Below, one piece after another: positions 19,834-30,252 of a stretch of 64,000 nt of DNA. The first letter of the stretch is position 1. Each line of letters begins with the position of its first letter. The stretch spans positions 119,301-183,300 of the forward strand of contig CAJXUY010000008.1 in the NCBI GenBank assembly GCA_913060665.1, read 5' to 3'. The notes under the pieces are model-generated. The model had not been told where the DNA came from and ran no database searches. It saw only the letters and a program-made list of their open reading frames with translations. The stretch is from an uncultured Oleiphilaceae bacterium (lineage in GTDB: Bacteria > Pseudomonadota > Gammaproteobacteria > Pseudomonadales > Oleiphilaceae). The position numbers and the translations under genes are program-made.

Positions 19834-21732
19834 ATGAAAAATATGATGCATTCGAAAACCGGCCTGATTGTTATTCTCGCCATCTTTATCGTTTTTTCGC
19901 TACTGAGCGCCCGGCTGTTTAATGGGGTTCGCTTAGACTTGACAGAAGGTCAGCTCTATACGTTGACAGGTGAAACACAAAAGATACTGAGTGAACTTGA
20001 TTCGCCCGTTACATTCAAACTGTACTTTTCTGAGAAGGCTACTGTTGAGTTGCCCGGGCTAAGAACTTATGCCCATAGAATAAAAGAGTTACTCGAAGAG
20101 TATAAAACCCTGTCGGGTGGCAAACTTAAGGTCACGTTCGTTGACCCTATCCCATTTTCCGAAGAGGAGGACGAAGCTTCGTCAGCAGGTCTTCAGGGAG
20201 TTCCGGTAGGTCTTCGGGGAGATGAGATATTCTTTGGGCTTGTCGGTACCAATGACAGTGGTGCTGAAGAAATTATTAGCTTCTTCCAGCCTGATAAAGA
20301 ACAATTTGTGGAGTATGAGCTCACAAAGCTGATTTATAATTTATCGAACCCGAGGCTGCCCGTGGTCGGTATTATAAGTGGGGTTAATATTAACGGTGGT
20401 TTTGATTATATGACTCGCCAGCGCCAACCTGCCTGGGTTGTGATGCAGCAGATGGAAGACTTGTTTGATGTTCGCCCGCTCGCTGATGATGTTGATGAGA
20501 TCGATCCTGAAGTTGATATTTTGCTACTGGTTCATCCTAAAAACCTTTCTCAGCAGATGCTGTTTGCGATTGACCAGTTTGTGATGAAAGGAGGCCGTAC
20601 ACTGGTATTTGTTGACCCATTTGCTGAGGCAGACCAACCACCTGCTCCGATGGCTGCATCTGCAAGCCGCCGTTCTGACCTAACGCCACTGTTTGCCGAG
20701 TGGGGGATAGCGCTTCAGGACGCACATATTGTTGGAGACTTTGCCAATTCGTTGGTCGTTAATATGGGGGACGGGAGAAACCCTGTTCGCCATATTGCAC
20801 TGTTAGGACTTGATACCGCAGCGTTTAACGACGAAGACGTCGTAATGGCAGGGCTAGAAAGCATTAACCTCTCATCGGTTGGTATTCTCGATTTACTTGA
20901 GGGGGCTACGACCACAGTGGTGCCCCTAATCCAGTCAAGCGCAGAGTCCCAGCCGTTAGTGGCAGGTCGGTTGAATGAGTTGCAAAACCCTGAAGCCTTG
21001 ATGGAGTCATTTGCTCCGACCGGACAACAGTACACTTTAGCCGCTAGAATTACAGGTTCTGCCAAATCTGCTTTTCCTGAAGGGGTCGAAGTTGAAGAGC
21101 AAGAAGTTGTGGCGGAAGAGCCTGATGTGGCTGATGCAGAGCCTGTAATGGTGAAACGCCTGCTCGTACCTGAAGTATTAGAAAACAGTAATATTAATGT
21201 TATTGTGGTAGCCGACACCGATATATTAAGTGATCGCCTATGGGTTCAGGTTCAGCAGTTTTTTGGTCAGAGAGTCGTATCTCCCTGGGCTGATAATGCT
21301 GGCTTTTTAGTTAACTCACTAGAGCATCTTGCAGGCAATGAAGATTTGATTAATATCCGCAGCAGAGGCCGTTTCTCAAGACCTTTTACTAAAGTGGAGG
21401 CGTTACGTAGAAATGCTGAAGAGCAGTTTTTGGCGCAACAACAAGTGCTTCAAGAGCAGCTGCAAGAAACAGAGGCGAAACTACTTGAGATGGAACAAAT
21501 GCGTGGAGATGCCGATAGTGCAATACTATCTGAAGAGCAAGCATTAGAACTTGCCCGTTTTCAAGATGAAAAGGTTAAGATTAGAAAAGAGCTTCGAGAT
21601 GTCCAGCATCAGCTAGATAGGGATATTGAATCATTGGGTACTGAGCTTAAAATGATTAATATTTTTCTAGTGCCGTTACTTTTGACGTTATTTTTAGTGC
21701 TTATGAGGGTTGTCAGAAAACGTGTCACCTAG
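19834..21732 (+). CDS. GldG-like ABC-associated auxiliary membrane protein
   Basis: N-terminal TM then RLDLTEGQLYTLTGETQKILSELDSPVTFKLYFSEKA; C-terminal coiled coil and TM. Confidence 0.85.
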   Translation: MKNMMHSKTGLIVILAIFIVFSLLSARLFNGVRLDLTEGQLYTLTGETQKILSELDSPVTFKLYFSEKATVELPGLRTYAHRIKELLEEYKTLSGGKLKVTFVDPIPFSEEEDEASSAGLQGVPVGLRGDEIFFGLVGTNDSGAEEIISFFQPDKEQFVEYELTKLIYNLSNPRLPVVGIISGVNINGGFDYMTRQRQPAWVVMQQMEDLFDVRPLADDVDEIDPEVDILLLVHPKNLSQQMLFAIDQFVMKGGRTLVFVDPFAEADQPPAPMAASASRRSDLTPLFAEWGIALQDAHIVGDFANSLVVNMGDGRNPVRHIALLGLDTAAFNDEDVVMAGLESINLSSVGILDLLEGATTTVVPLIQSSAESQPLVAGRLNELQNPEALMESFAPTGQQYTLAARITGSAKSAFPEGVEVEEQEVVAEEPDVADAEPVMVKRLLVPEVLENSNINVIVVADTDILSDRLWVQVQQFFGQRVVSPWADNAGFLVNSLEHLAGNEDLINIRSRGRFSRPFTKVEALRRNAEEQFLAQQQVLQEQLQETEAKLLEMEQMRGDADSAILSEEQALELARFQDEKVKIRKELRDVQHQLDRDIESLGTELKMINIFLVPLLLTLFLVLMRVVRKRVT

Positions 21733-22570
21733 TGCTATTGAAGAGGTCGTTCAGCGACCTCCCACGGTGCTTATTTTTGACTCGGGAGTAGGCGGGCTGA
21801 GTATTTGCCAGTCAATTCTTTCGCGTTGTTCTGGTGTGCGCATTATCTATGTAGCTGATAATGCGTCGTTTCCCTATGGTACTAAGTCAGAGGACTATCT
21901 GCGTCGCCGTATTACTTTTGTTTTGTCGGGGCAGTGTGAACAGTATCAGCCAGATATGCTCGTGATTGCCTGCAATACCGCAAGTACATTGGTGTTATCT
22001 GACTTAAGAGCGGTGCTTAGTATTCCTGTTGTGGGTGTGGTGCCTGCCATTAAACCCGCTGCAGAAACAACACAAACCGGGGTTATTGGGCTGCTGGCCA
22101 CTGCCGCAACGGTTCAGCGGCACTATACGGACCAACTCGTTGCTGATTTTGCGACCCATTGTGATGTTATACGCGTGGGGAGTAGTCGGCTCGTCGAGAT
22201 GGCCGAGTCCTATTTAAGGGGCGAGTCGGTAAGTGAGACTGAGTTAGCGGAAATATTGGCTGATTTTTTTTGCAACACTATGCCCCGCCGAGTTGATAAA
22301 ATTGTGTTGGGTTGCACGCATTTTCCGTTATTAAAAGCTCAGCTTGAACAGTGTGCACCGCACCCTGTTGAATGGATAGATTCGGGAAATGCTATTGCCA
22401 AGCGCGTAACGGGGCTATTCGATTCGGCCGGTTTAGCATCAGATAGCTCAATAGAGCTTATGCACAAGGTAAGGTTTACTGGCTCAGCCGTTGCCAATAA
22501 ACACTTTAATCAGCGTCTAAGGTTGCTTGGTTTTCAGGATTTTGAGATTGAAGAGTATATTATTGATTGA
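21710..22570 (+). CDS. murI: Glutamate racemase
   Basis: IFDSGVGGLSICQSIL, YVADNASFPYGTKS, ACNTAST, VLGCTHFPLL; TTG start at 21710 or GTG at 21722. Confidence 0.93.
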   Translation: MSENVSPSAIEEVVQRPPTVLIFDSGVGGLSICQSILSRCSGVRIIYVADNASFPYGTKSEDYLRRRITFVLSGQCEQYQPDMLVIACNTASTLVLSDLRAVLSIPVVGVVPAIKPAAETTQTGVIGLLATAATVQRHYTDQLVADFATHCDVIRVGSSRLVEMAESYLRGESVSETELAEILADFFCNTMPRRVDKIVLGCTHFPLLKAQLEQCAPHPVEWIDSGNAIAKRVTGLFDSAGLASDSSIELMHKVRFTGSAVANKHFNQRLRLLGFQDFEIEEYIID

Positions 22571-22716
22571 TGATAAAGAGGGTTTGGCATTAACTACTCA
22601 ATATAGATAGGCTTTAAGGGAAATCGCTTATAGCTATGTGGAGCTTTACTGATGATACTACCATCGCATAATGTGATGACATTTAAATCGTTAATAATAA
22701 TAGTTTGGGGATAAAG

Positions 22717-23502
22717 ATGAATAAATGGGTTTTGGGAGTAATGTTCGGCGTTATGGCCCTAATTTTTGTGGGTTGCGCGAGTTTTGGTAGTTTTGGGCGG
22801 GTCATTAATGTAGGTATGGCCACTAATTATCCGCCTTTGGCGTTTGATAAGGGTGGGCAGGTGCAAGGGGTGGAGGTCGACTTTGCTAATGCACTAGGCG
22901 AGTTCCTTAATGCATCTGTAAATATTAAAACATATTCTTGGCAGGCTTTACTTGAAGCACTTGATGCAGGTGAAATTGACGTGGTAATGTCAGGGGTATC
23001 GATTACTGATAAGCGTAAAGAGAGGGCTTTGTTTTCTGACCCCTATATGGAAATTGGTCAAATGGCGATAATAAGAACCGAAGATGCGGGACGCTTGGCA
23101 TCTAAGAGTGCGTTACTATCAGAGGCATATCGAGTAGGTTATTCGCTTAATACTACAGGTCAACACTTTGTAACAAGCAAGTTGAAAAATGCTAAGCAGA
23201 TTGGGTTTGCTACCAGTACAGACGGTATAGAGGCGCTAATTAACAATAAAATAGATTATTTTGTGCATGATGCGCCTACTGTTTGGCACTTAACGAGTTC
23301 TTATCCTACTGATGATCGAATATTTGGCCTTTATACACCATTAACCGATGAATATTTAGCTTGGGCGGTTAAAACAGGTAATGTCGAGCTTCAGCAAGAG
23401 CTAAATACGGCACTTGAGAGCTGGAAAGCGACTGGCTTTTTAAAAAGCACGCTTAGTAAGTGGATTCCGGTATCGGTTGTATTGTCTGAGCCAGAGGCCT
23501 AA
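22717..23502 (+). CDS. Lipoprotein, extracellular solute-binding protein family 3
   Basis: Lipobox ALIFVGCA; VINVGMATNYPPLAFDKGGQVQGVEVDFANALGEFL...DVVMSGVSITDKRKERALFSDPY. Confidence 0.88.
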   Translation: MNKWVLGVMFGVMALIFVGCASFGSFGRVINVGMATNYPPLAFDKGGQVQGVEVDFANALGEFLNASVNIKTYSWQALLEALDAGEIDVVMSGVSITDKRKERALFSDPYMEIGQMAIIRTEDAGRLASKSALLSEAYRVGYSLNTTGQHFVTSKLKNAKQIGFATSTDGIEALINNKIDYFVHDAPTVWHLTSSYPTDDRIFGLYTPLTDEYLAWAVKTGNVELQQELNTALESWKATGFLKSTLSKWIPVSVVLSEPEA

Positions 23503-23542
23503 TTAAATTACGCACGACTTTATCTTAAAATGCGAGCATAAA

Positions 23543-23567
23543 AAAAGGCGGAAAATATCCGCCTTTA
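23543..23567 (+). terminator. Rho-independent terminator
   Basis: AAAGGCGGAaaatatCCGCCTTT. Confidence 0.75.
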
Positions 23568-23620
23568 ATATTCGAGCTATTGTTAGTTCAAACTTATTTA
23601 TCTTAAAAGCATATAACCAC

Positions 23621-24628
23621 TTAAATAACCTTTGTCAGTTTAAATATCGAGATAAATGCTCGTAAAGGTAGTGCCCCTTTGTGTGCGCAATAGGTTTTCT
23701 CAATATCACCTCTGAAGCGTCCTTTGGTAAATGCGAGCCCTTTAAAGTTGTATAGCGAGTTCCCTTTTTCATATACCAAGCTGCTTAGCTTACGTAGAAT
23801 TTTTGACTCTTGAGGTTCTACTTCATCGGCCAGCATTAACGGTATCAAGCCCAGATCAAGGTAAGGTACACCCTCTTCTTTAAATACTTCCATTGCATGA
23901 GTAAGCAGTGTATAGAAAATACCCTGTTTAAACTCAGCATTTGCGCGAGAGATGTTAGGTACGTAGCTAACGATTTCGTTGTTGTGGTATATCGGGTCGA
24001 AGTAAACAAAGCCCACTGCTTTGTCACCTTCATACGCGTAAAAATGACGTTCGTTTTCTTTGTAGTCCATCTTCATCGGGCGGATCAAAAAGCTGATTTC
24101 ATTAGCCTTACACTTACGTGTTTTTATCCATGCTTCTGAAATCTCACGGGTGTGATCATCGCTAAAACGCTCTTTGACGGTAATACCATTCTTTTTAGCT
24201 TGGTTGATAGCGGTACGAAGCACTTGTTTCTTTTTGCCTTTGAGAGACCAGTTTTTAAGGTCAATCGTTGATTCAGAGCCAAACTGTGTGCCGTAAAGCC
24301 CAAATTTAGCGTGTAGGATATCCACCACAGGTTTACTGATCTGGATATAGCTAGCATTTGGGAACTTGTTGTGGAACGCGGTGACAATTAGTTCAAAATC
24401 TTTTTTGTCGGCAACCGGGTCAGATAACACGAAGGTCGCCCCCCACTGCCTCATATACCCGATATAGCCAACGTTTGGAATATCAAAGTACTGCATTCCA
24501 GGTTGTAGTGTGGAGAAGGACTGGGAGTGAGATCCATGTTTTTTGAGATACTCAACTCTTTCCGAGAACGAAAATGTATTGTCGCTGGCAATGTTTAATC
24601 CGTTATGGACTAATGCTTGATTATCCAT
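23621..24628 (-). CDS. DUF2156-like (GNAT-fold, LPG-synthase C-terminal-like) protein
   Basis: YFDIPNVGYIGYMRQWGATFVLSDPVADKKDFELIVTAFHNKFPNASYIQISKPV...YVPNISRANAEFKQGIFYTLLTHAMEVFKEEGVPYLDLGLIPL. Confidence 0.7.
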   Translation of the reverse strand: MDNQALVHNGLNIASDNTFSFSERVEYLKKHGSHSQSFSTLQPGMQYFDIPNVGYIGYMRQWGATFVLSDPVADKKDFELIVTAFHNKFPNASYIQISKPVVDILHAKFGLYGTQFGSESTIDLKNWSLKGKKKQVLRTAINQAKKNGITVKERFSDDHTREISEAWIKTRKCKANEISFLIRPMKMDYKENERHFYAYEGDKAVGFVYFDPIYHNNEIVSYVPNISRANAEFKQGIFYTLLTHAMEVFKEEGVPYLDLGLIPLMLADEVEPQESKILRKLSSLVYEKGNSLYNFKGLAFTKGRFRGDIEKTYCAHKGALPLRAFISIFKLTKVI

Positions 24629-24690
24629 TCCAGTGGCTCCTATAGGGTTTTGGTATTTTATTGTTGTTGTTTCTTATTTTAATTTTTCAA

Positions 24691-25344
24691 TCAGGCTTGT
24701 TTCTGGCCCATAATAGACCAGTAGCAATTCAGTCCTAAAAATCTGAATTGTTTCTTATCTTTAATGGTAAGCCCCAGTTCTTTCATTATTTCGGGGTAAT
24801 TATAGATATTGTGCATGGCGTTGTTTGCGACGATCCAAAAGATCGATACTGCGCCGAACCAATAGGCTTTTTGTAGTGCTCTATTAACGATATTGCCAGA
24901 AGGGTACTCAAAGTCACCGATTACTACTTTAGCGTTAGGCTTGGCACACTTCATAAGGTGGCGAAGGATCTCAAGCATCATCTCTTCGCTAAATACGTTT
25001 AAGAAGAAGTTTGCGATAACCATGTCATACTGCTCAAACTCTTCAAATTTTAAAATGTCGCTATGAATTTGCCTGATGGCCAGGTTGCCAGGATGCTTAT
25101 CAACGGCTTCTTGAAATTTGCGAAGCATTGTTTCGGATAGATCAACCACCGTTACATCTGCACCTAGCTCTGCGGCCTTAATAGCATCTTTACCATGACC
25201 AACACCCGCGATAAGAATCTTGTCACCGGCTTTAACATGCTCGACATCAAGCATAGCTCTTTTGCAGTTATGAATGGACTCTCCACCGTATATGCTACTG
25301 AGGAAATCGTATGCAGGACCAATAAACTTATATCTATCTTTCAT
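24691..25344 (-). CDS. Class I SAM-dependent methyltransferase
   Basis: DKILIAGVGHGKDAIKAAELGADVTVVDLSETMLRKFQEAV. Confidence 0.88.
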   Translation of the reverse strand: MKDRYKFIGPAYDFLSSIYGGESIHNCKRAMLDVEHVKAGDKILIAGVGHGKDAIKAAELGADVTVVDLSETMLRKFQEAVDKHPGNLAIRQIHSDILKFEEFEQYDMVIANFFLNVFSEEMMLEILRHLMKCAKPNAKVVIGDFEYPSGNIVNRALQKAYWFGAVSIFWIVANNAMHNIYNYPEIMKELGLTIKDKKQFRFLGLNCYWSIMGQKQA

Positions 25345-25816
25345 GCTTAATCTCTTATTGTTTTACAGCAAGTCCATCGTACTGGATGTTGTGTTATTTA
25401 TTCGCACTTTCAGTTTTAATGCTGATAAGCGTTTGATGGATTTATGGTAAAGAAGCCCCTTTTCAAAAGCTGTGAGGTAACACTCATTTTCGTTTGCAAA
25501 AGTTAACAAAACGTAAAATTTTGCAAAAAACATCGATAAATTATAGAAGTGTCCGACAATTTTTTTGGATTGTAGGACAATTGAAAATCGTCTTTAGAGT
25601 CCCATCGTTAAAGGGGTTTAGCAATTTTTTGGGGTTGAAATGTTCTCAGATTAACGCAAGTGGAAAGCGTAATAGTGATGTGATGTGATGTTACTGTGGC
25701 TGGTGTGTCAGGACGGGAGAGGGAACTAGAGAGGCTAGAGGAGGGGCGAGAAGTAAAATCGCATTCCTGGCGACGGAGTTGAGTCCTTCAATATATATTC
25801 GTAGCACCCTCTCGTT

Positions 25817-27988
25817 TTAACTGGCCTTTGATTGAACGTCACTGTTTATTAATAGAATCGTTTCATCTGCTGGCCTGGCCTTGCCGAAGAAGAATCCTTG
25901 TATTTCATGACAGCCAAGGCTTTTTAAATACTCAAGTTGATTAGCGGTTTCGACCCCCTCAGCTACTATATTCAGTTTTAAACCGTGGGCCATAGCGACA
26001 ATTGCATTGACGATACAGGCTTCATTTTCAGAATTCTGAATATCATGTACAAACGATTGGTCGACTTTTAAGGTATGAATCGGAAGTTTATGAAGGTAGT
26101 TTAATGATGAGTACCCGGTTCCAAAGTCATCAATTGCGATGGTGATGCCGTGGTCCGCCAGTTTACTTAGTTTTTGGATCATGTGTTCAAGGTCATTCAT
26201 GATCACGTTTTCGGTCAGCTCAATCTCTAGGTTTTCAGGTGGGAAATTGTATTCTTCGAGCTGCTTGAACAGCATATTAACAAAGCGTGGGTGTTCTACT
26301 TGAGAAGGTGAAAAATTAACCGCTAGGCGTATTTCTTTATGTCCAGCATCTATCCAGCTTTTGACTTCTGTACAAGCTGTTTTGAGGACCCATTCGCTAA
26401 GATCGACAATTAGCTTGGTCTCTTCTGCTAATGGAATAAACTCTGACGGATAAATAATTCCCCGCTCTGGGTGATACCACCTGATTAGTGCTTCCACGCC
26501 AATAATTCCGCCAGTTTTCGCATTTATTTGTGGCTGATAATAGACTCTAAACTCATTATTATCCAATGCGTTGCGCATGTCTCGTTCAACTTTTAGGCGG
26601 TTTGAACAGGTGACATTCATGGCGTCTGAATAGAACTGGTAGCCGTCTTTTCCTCTGCCTTTAACGTGATACATGGCAATATCAGCATTTTGAATAAGCT
26701 GTTCGACGGTATTTCCGGCTTCATCATACATGGCGATGCCTACACTTACGCCAACAAAAACCTCATGTTCGCCCAACATAAACGGTTCTTTAAGTACGTT
26801 AATAACTTTTCGGGCGATTTTTCGGGCATCTTCTTTTGAAGATATGTCGGGCAGCAGCAGGGTGAACTCGTCGCCCCCAAAGCGCGATAACGTATCGCCT
26901 TCTCGTAAGCAGTTCTCTAGCCGCATAGAAACGGATTGAAGCAAGCGGTCCCCCATCGCATGACCTAATGTGTCGTTTACGATTTTAAAGCGATCAAGAT
27001 CCAAAAACATAACCGCTAGGCCTTGAGTGTTTCGCTTGGCGTGTGTAATGGCTAAGCTTAACCTGTCTTTAAAGAGTGCTCGATTGGGCAGTCGGGTGAG
27101 TAAGTCGTGATACGCCTGAAAGTTAATAAATTCTTCGGCTTCTTTTCTTTCAGTAATGTCTCGAGCGGTACCATAGGTGCCAATGAGTTGTTTGAGGCTG
27201 CTACCAGGTGCACTCTTTAATCCAGAGGTGCTGCTCTCGATGGGGAACACCGTTACTTCAAAGAAACGCTGAGCGCGATTGTCGTCGTGAGATTTAAGGT
27301 GTAGCTCTATTGTTCGAGTCGTGCGTCCACTTTGTTCATTATCTTTAAAGATATAGCCTGCTCGTTCGGCATCTTTGTCATTGATGATCGTTTCATAGTG
27401 TTTACCGAGCAGGTCTCGTTTATGGTAACCAAGGATCGATTCAACTTTATTATTAATAAATGAAAAACGACCTTCACGGTCAAGCATAAATACGATGTCA
27501 GGGGAGCTGTTAACGATGTATCGATGGAGCTCTTCGGATTTTTTAAGGCGCGCTTGCATTGCATTATGAGCTTTTTCAAGCAGCTTCTTTTGCAGCGCGT
27601 TTTCGACGGTTGCCAATAACTCTTCAGGAACATAAGGCTTCTTGAGGTAGTCGCAAGCACCACGGCGAAGTGCTTTGCTGACGGCAGAGAATGAAGACTC
27701 ACCACTGACCACAATAGTTGCGGTGTTGATTTGCCTTTCAGACATGAAGTCCATGACCTGGTGTCCGCTAAAATCTCCCATTCGAAGATCCAGTAGAACA
27801 AGGTCATACTGTTGCTTGGCGAGTTGCACACATGCGTTTTTGCCACCTAGTGCTGCATCAACCTTATAATGGTTGGCAATCAACAGCTCTTGCAGGCTCG
27901 TTAGTAGTCGCTCTTCATCGTCTACAACGAGAAGGCGCGCTTTATTTATATTTATAGACAGGTCGATGTCTTTATTATCAGCTTTCAT
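25817..27988 (-). CDS. Response regulator with PAS, GGDEF and EAL domains
   Basis: REC (LLVVDDEERLLTSLQE...VLLDLRMGDFSGHQ), PAS, REGDTLSRFGGDEFTLL, GVEALIRW, IDDFGTGYSSLNYL. Confidence 0.95.
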   Translation of the reverse strand: MKADNKDIDLSININKARLLVVDDEERLLTSLQELLIANHYKVDAALGGKNACVQLAKQQYDLVLLDLRMGDFSGHQVMDFMSERQINTATIVVSGESSFSAVSKALRRGACDYLKKPYVPEELLATVENALQKKLLEKAHNAMQARLKKSEELHRYIVNSSPDIVFMLDREGRFSFINNKVESILGYHKRDLLGKHYETIINDKDAERAGYIFKDNEQSGRTTRTIELHLKSHDDNRAQRFFEVTVFPIESSTSGLKSAPGSSLKQLIGTYGTARDITERKEAEEFINFQAYHDLLTRLPNRALFKDRLSLAITHAKRNTQGLAVMFLDLDRFKIVNDTLGHAMGDRLLQSVSMRLENCLREGDTLSRFGGDEFTLLLPDISSKEDARKIARKVINVLKEPFMLGEHEVFVGVSVGIAMYDEAGNTVEQLIQNADIAMYHVKGRGKDGYQFYSDAMNVTCSNRLKVERDMRNALDNNEFRVYYQPQINAKTGGIIGVEALIRWYHPERGIIYPSEFIPLAEETKLIVDLSEWVLKTACTEVKSWIDAGHKEIRLAVNFSPSQVEHPRFVNMLFKQLEEYNFPPENLEIELTENVIMNDLEHMIQKLSKLADHGITIAIDDFGTGYSSLNYLHKLPIHTLKVDQSFVHDIQNSENEACIVNAIVAMAHGLKLNIVAEGVETANQLEYLKSLGCHEIQGFFFGKARPADETILLINSDVQSKAS

Positions 27989-28140
27989 ACTGCTCTTATG
28001 AACTATTCAAGTTTCATTATAATCATGAGTTGTCCTCCTTTACATTGACTAACTTCCTTTGGCAACTTGCCTGATTAGTTGATGCGGTATAGCTCTGCCC
28101 AACTAATGCCCTTGTTCCTTAAATTTTAGTGCTGGTGACT

Positions 28141-30252
28141 CTATGAGTCGATATTACGTACTGGTATGAGTACTTGCATCTCTGTTCCAGACTTACTGCT
28201 TCTACAGCTTATACTGCCACCCATCTCGGTTACCAGATTTTTTGTGATACTTAACCCTAACCCTGAATGGCCTTGCCCTTTAGTCGTTGTTACGGGGTGA
28301 AATAAGTTGTCTAAAACATTGTCCGGTATTCCGGGGCCTTTATCTGCGACGACTATTTCAACATAGTCCCGACCGTTAACGTTGACTTTACGGGAGGTGC
28401 TTAGGCGAATTTCACCGCCTGATGTCATCGCTTCCGTGGCATTTTTAATCAGGTTGGTTAACACTTGCCTAATATGATTGCGATTGCCTTGTTGGCGCTC
28501 TAGCTTTTGGTCTAGTACCACATTGCAGCTCACCGCATGACTCAAAAAAAGAGATCCCTCAAAGAGTTTATTGAGGTCCGCTATTTCCCGGTTGATATCG
28601 ACGCCGGGTTCTTGATCTTCTTCGTTTGTCTGAAGGTCTCTTAACCTGAGAATAATTTGACCGGTGCGATCAATCTCTTCTTTTAATATCTCGATTTCAG
28701 GTTGTGCTTCATGTTCACTACCGAGTTTTAGTGCAAGGCTTTCAAGGTAGTTTCGGACAATGCTGAGAGGGTTGCTGGCTTCATGCACCACTTCGTTGAC
28801 TTTAAGGTGCAGTTCTTGCTCAGCAGGAGATAACAATGGCTCTTGATTTACAGATTTTAGTTGTTCGCAGGCATTTGCAGCCTCTGAAGAAAAGTAATCG
28901 AGTAGGCGTAATGTATTAGGTTCGATGTCTTTCTTGGAGGCGCGGCCCATTACAAGAACCCCTATTACGTTTCCGTTGACGATCATGGGTACTGATACAA
29001 AATTAGGACTATTGGTCAATTTCACGAAGTGCTGATCTATAACCGGCAATGCGTTAGGGAAAAAAGACTGGTTTGCAGAGTTAACAATGGTTTTGTTGAT
29101 CGTCGAACTTGCAATTAAGCTTCTTGAAGGTTCAAGCGGAATTGAAAGTTCAGTTTCAAGCGTCGAATCGTTGAGATCTGAAAACCGGTGGTACTTTAGG
29201 TTTCCATCAGCCGAATCGATCAAAAGTACCTGAGTACCTTTGAACCCAAAGAGCAACTCGGCCGCTTCCTGAATGCCTTGAAATAGGTGAGGGAGTGAGC
29301 TTGATTGTGAAAGGTGGTTGTTGGTTGACTGTAGCAGCCCAACATTTCTAATTTGTTCTGCCAGTTCGACTTGCTTCTTCTTGTCTATCTCTGTTTCCCA
29401 GTCACTATCAATGTCGATGCTGAGTGATTGGGCAATTTTAACGACTTCGTGTTGAATTTGTACCACTATTTCTTTCGTTAAGGCGGCGGAAAGACCAAAC
29501 ATACTTTCTGCTATTTCGAAACTTTCCGCTTCTTCCAGCGCATTGTCTTTACTGAGGTGGCTGGATAAAAAGATTAGTTTTACCAAATGGTGAGCATCAA
29601 GTACGGCATTGAGCGGCGCGTGATGGAAGCGGATTGCGTCTGAGGTGAACTCACCAAGACTCCACTGACCTATAAGCCAGGCGCCAACATCTGAATGGTT
29701 AGTGAGGAACAGTTTGTTCTCAAGCGCTGTGCGACTATTTTCGGTCATCTCGCTCTGAATTAGCTGGCTGTATTCATCAGGGTGATTGGCTTCAAGTACT
29801 AGTTCGCCAATATTATGCAGTAACCCTGTCAGGTAAGCTTGCTCTGGTTGTCGGTAGCTTGTGAGAGTCGCTAGGGATTTGGCTAGTAATGCACAGGATA
29901 AAGATCGTCGCCAGAAGTGCTTAAGGTATTGAGTATGCGCATTATTAAACCCAGAAAAAAATTGCTGAACCGATGCGGTAATAACAATAGTTTTAATAGT
30001 TTCTGTGCCCAGTACGAGTAACGCTCTTTCTAATGAGTTTACCTTTCCGCCCCTAGAATAAAACGAGGAGTTTGCAAGAGAGATCACGCGAGCGGTAATC
30101 GCAGCATCTCGACTAATAATATCGGATATTTTTTGGAAATTGGCAGTGCTGCTTTGGCAGGCTACCAACATATCAACCAGTATATGAGGAAGCGAAGGTA
30201 GCTTGTTTACCTTTAACTCCTCAAAAATGGCGTCCGAGTTATTTGTCATCAA
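28141..30252 (-). CDS. HDOD - GAF-like - histidine kinase fusion protein
   Basis: N-terminal LPSLPHILVDMLVACQSSTANFQKISDIISRDAAITARVISLANSSFYS (HDOD), GAF-like middle, C-terminal VVHEASNPLSIVRNYLE and HATPase boxes (NLIKNATEAM, DKGPGIP, GHSGLGLSI). Confidence 0.9.
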   Translation of the reverse strand: MMTNNSDAIFEELKVNKLPSLPHILVDMLVACQSSTANFQKISDIISRDAAITARVISLANSSFYSRGGKVNSLERALLVLGTETIKTIVITASVQQFFSGFNNAHTQYLKHFWRRSLSCALLAKSLATLTSYRQPEQAYLTGLLHNIGELVLEANHPDEYSQLIQSEMTENSRTALENKLFLTNHSDVGAWLIGQWSLGEFTSDAIRFHHAPLNAVLDAHHLVKLIFLSSHLSKDNALEEAESFEIAESMFGLSAALTKEIVVQIQHEVVKIAQSLSIDIDSDWETEIDKKKQVELAEQIRNVGLLQSTNNHLSQSSSLPHLFQGIQEAAELLFGFKGTQVLLIDSADGNLKYHRFSDLNDSTLETELSIPLEPSRSLIASSTINKTIVNSANQSFFPNALPVIDQHFVKLTNSPNFVSVPMIVNGNVIGVLVMGRASKKDIEPNTLRLLDYFSSEAANACEQLKSVNQEPLLSPAEQELHLKVNEVVHEASNPLSIVRNYLESLALKLGSEHEAQPEIEILKEEIDRTGQIILRLRDLQTNEEDQEPGVDINREIADLNKLFEGSLFLSHAVSCNVVLDQKLERQQGNRNHIRQVLTNLIKNATEAMTSGGEIRLSTSRKVNVNGRDYVEIVVADKGPGIPDNVLDNLFHPVTTTKGQGHSGLGLSITKNLVTEMGGSISCRSSKSGTEMQVLIPVRNIDS

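Noticed and set aside
20715-21218. 167-aa antisense ORF opposite the GldG-like gene
   Set aside because: Ser/Thr-rich low-complexity translation typical of an antisense shadow of a real CDS.
27307-27846. 179-aa ORF in an alternative frame within the REC-PAS-GGDEF-EAL gene
   Set aside because: Fully overlapped by a CDS with clear domain motifs.
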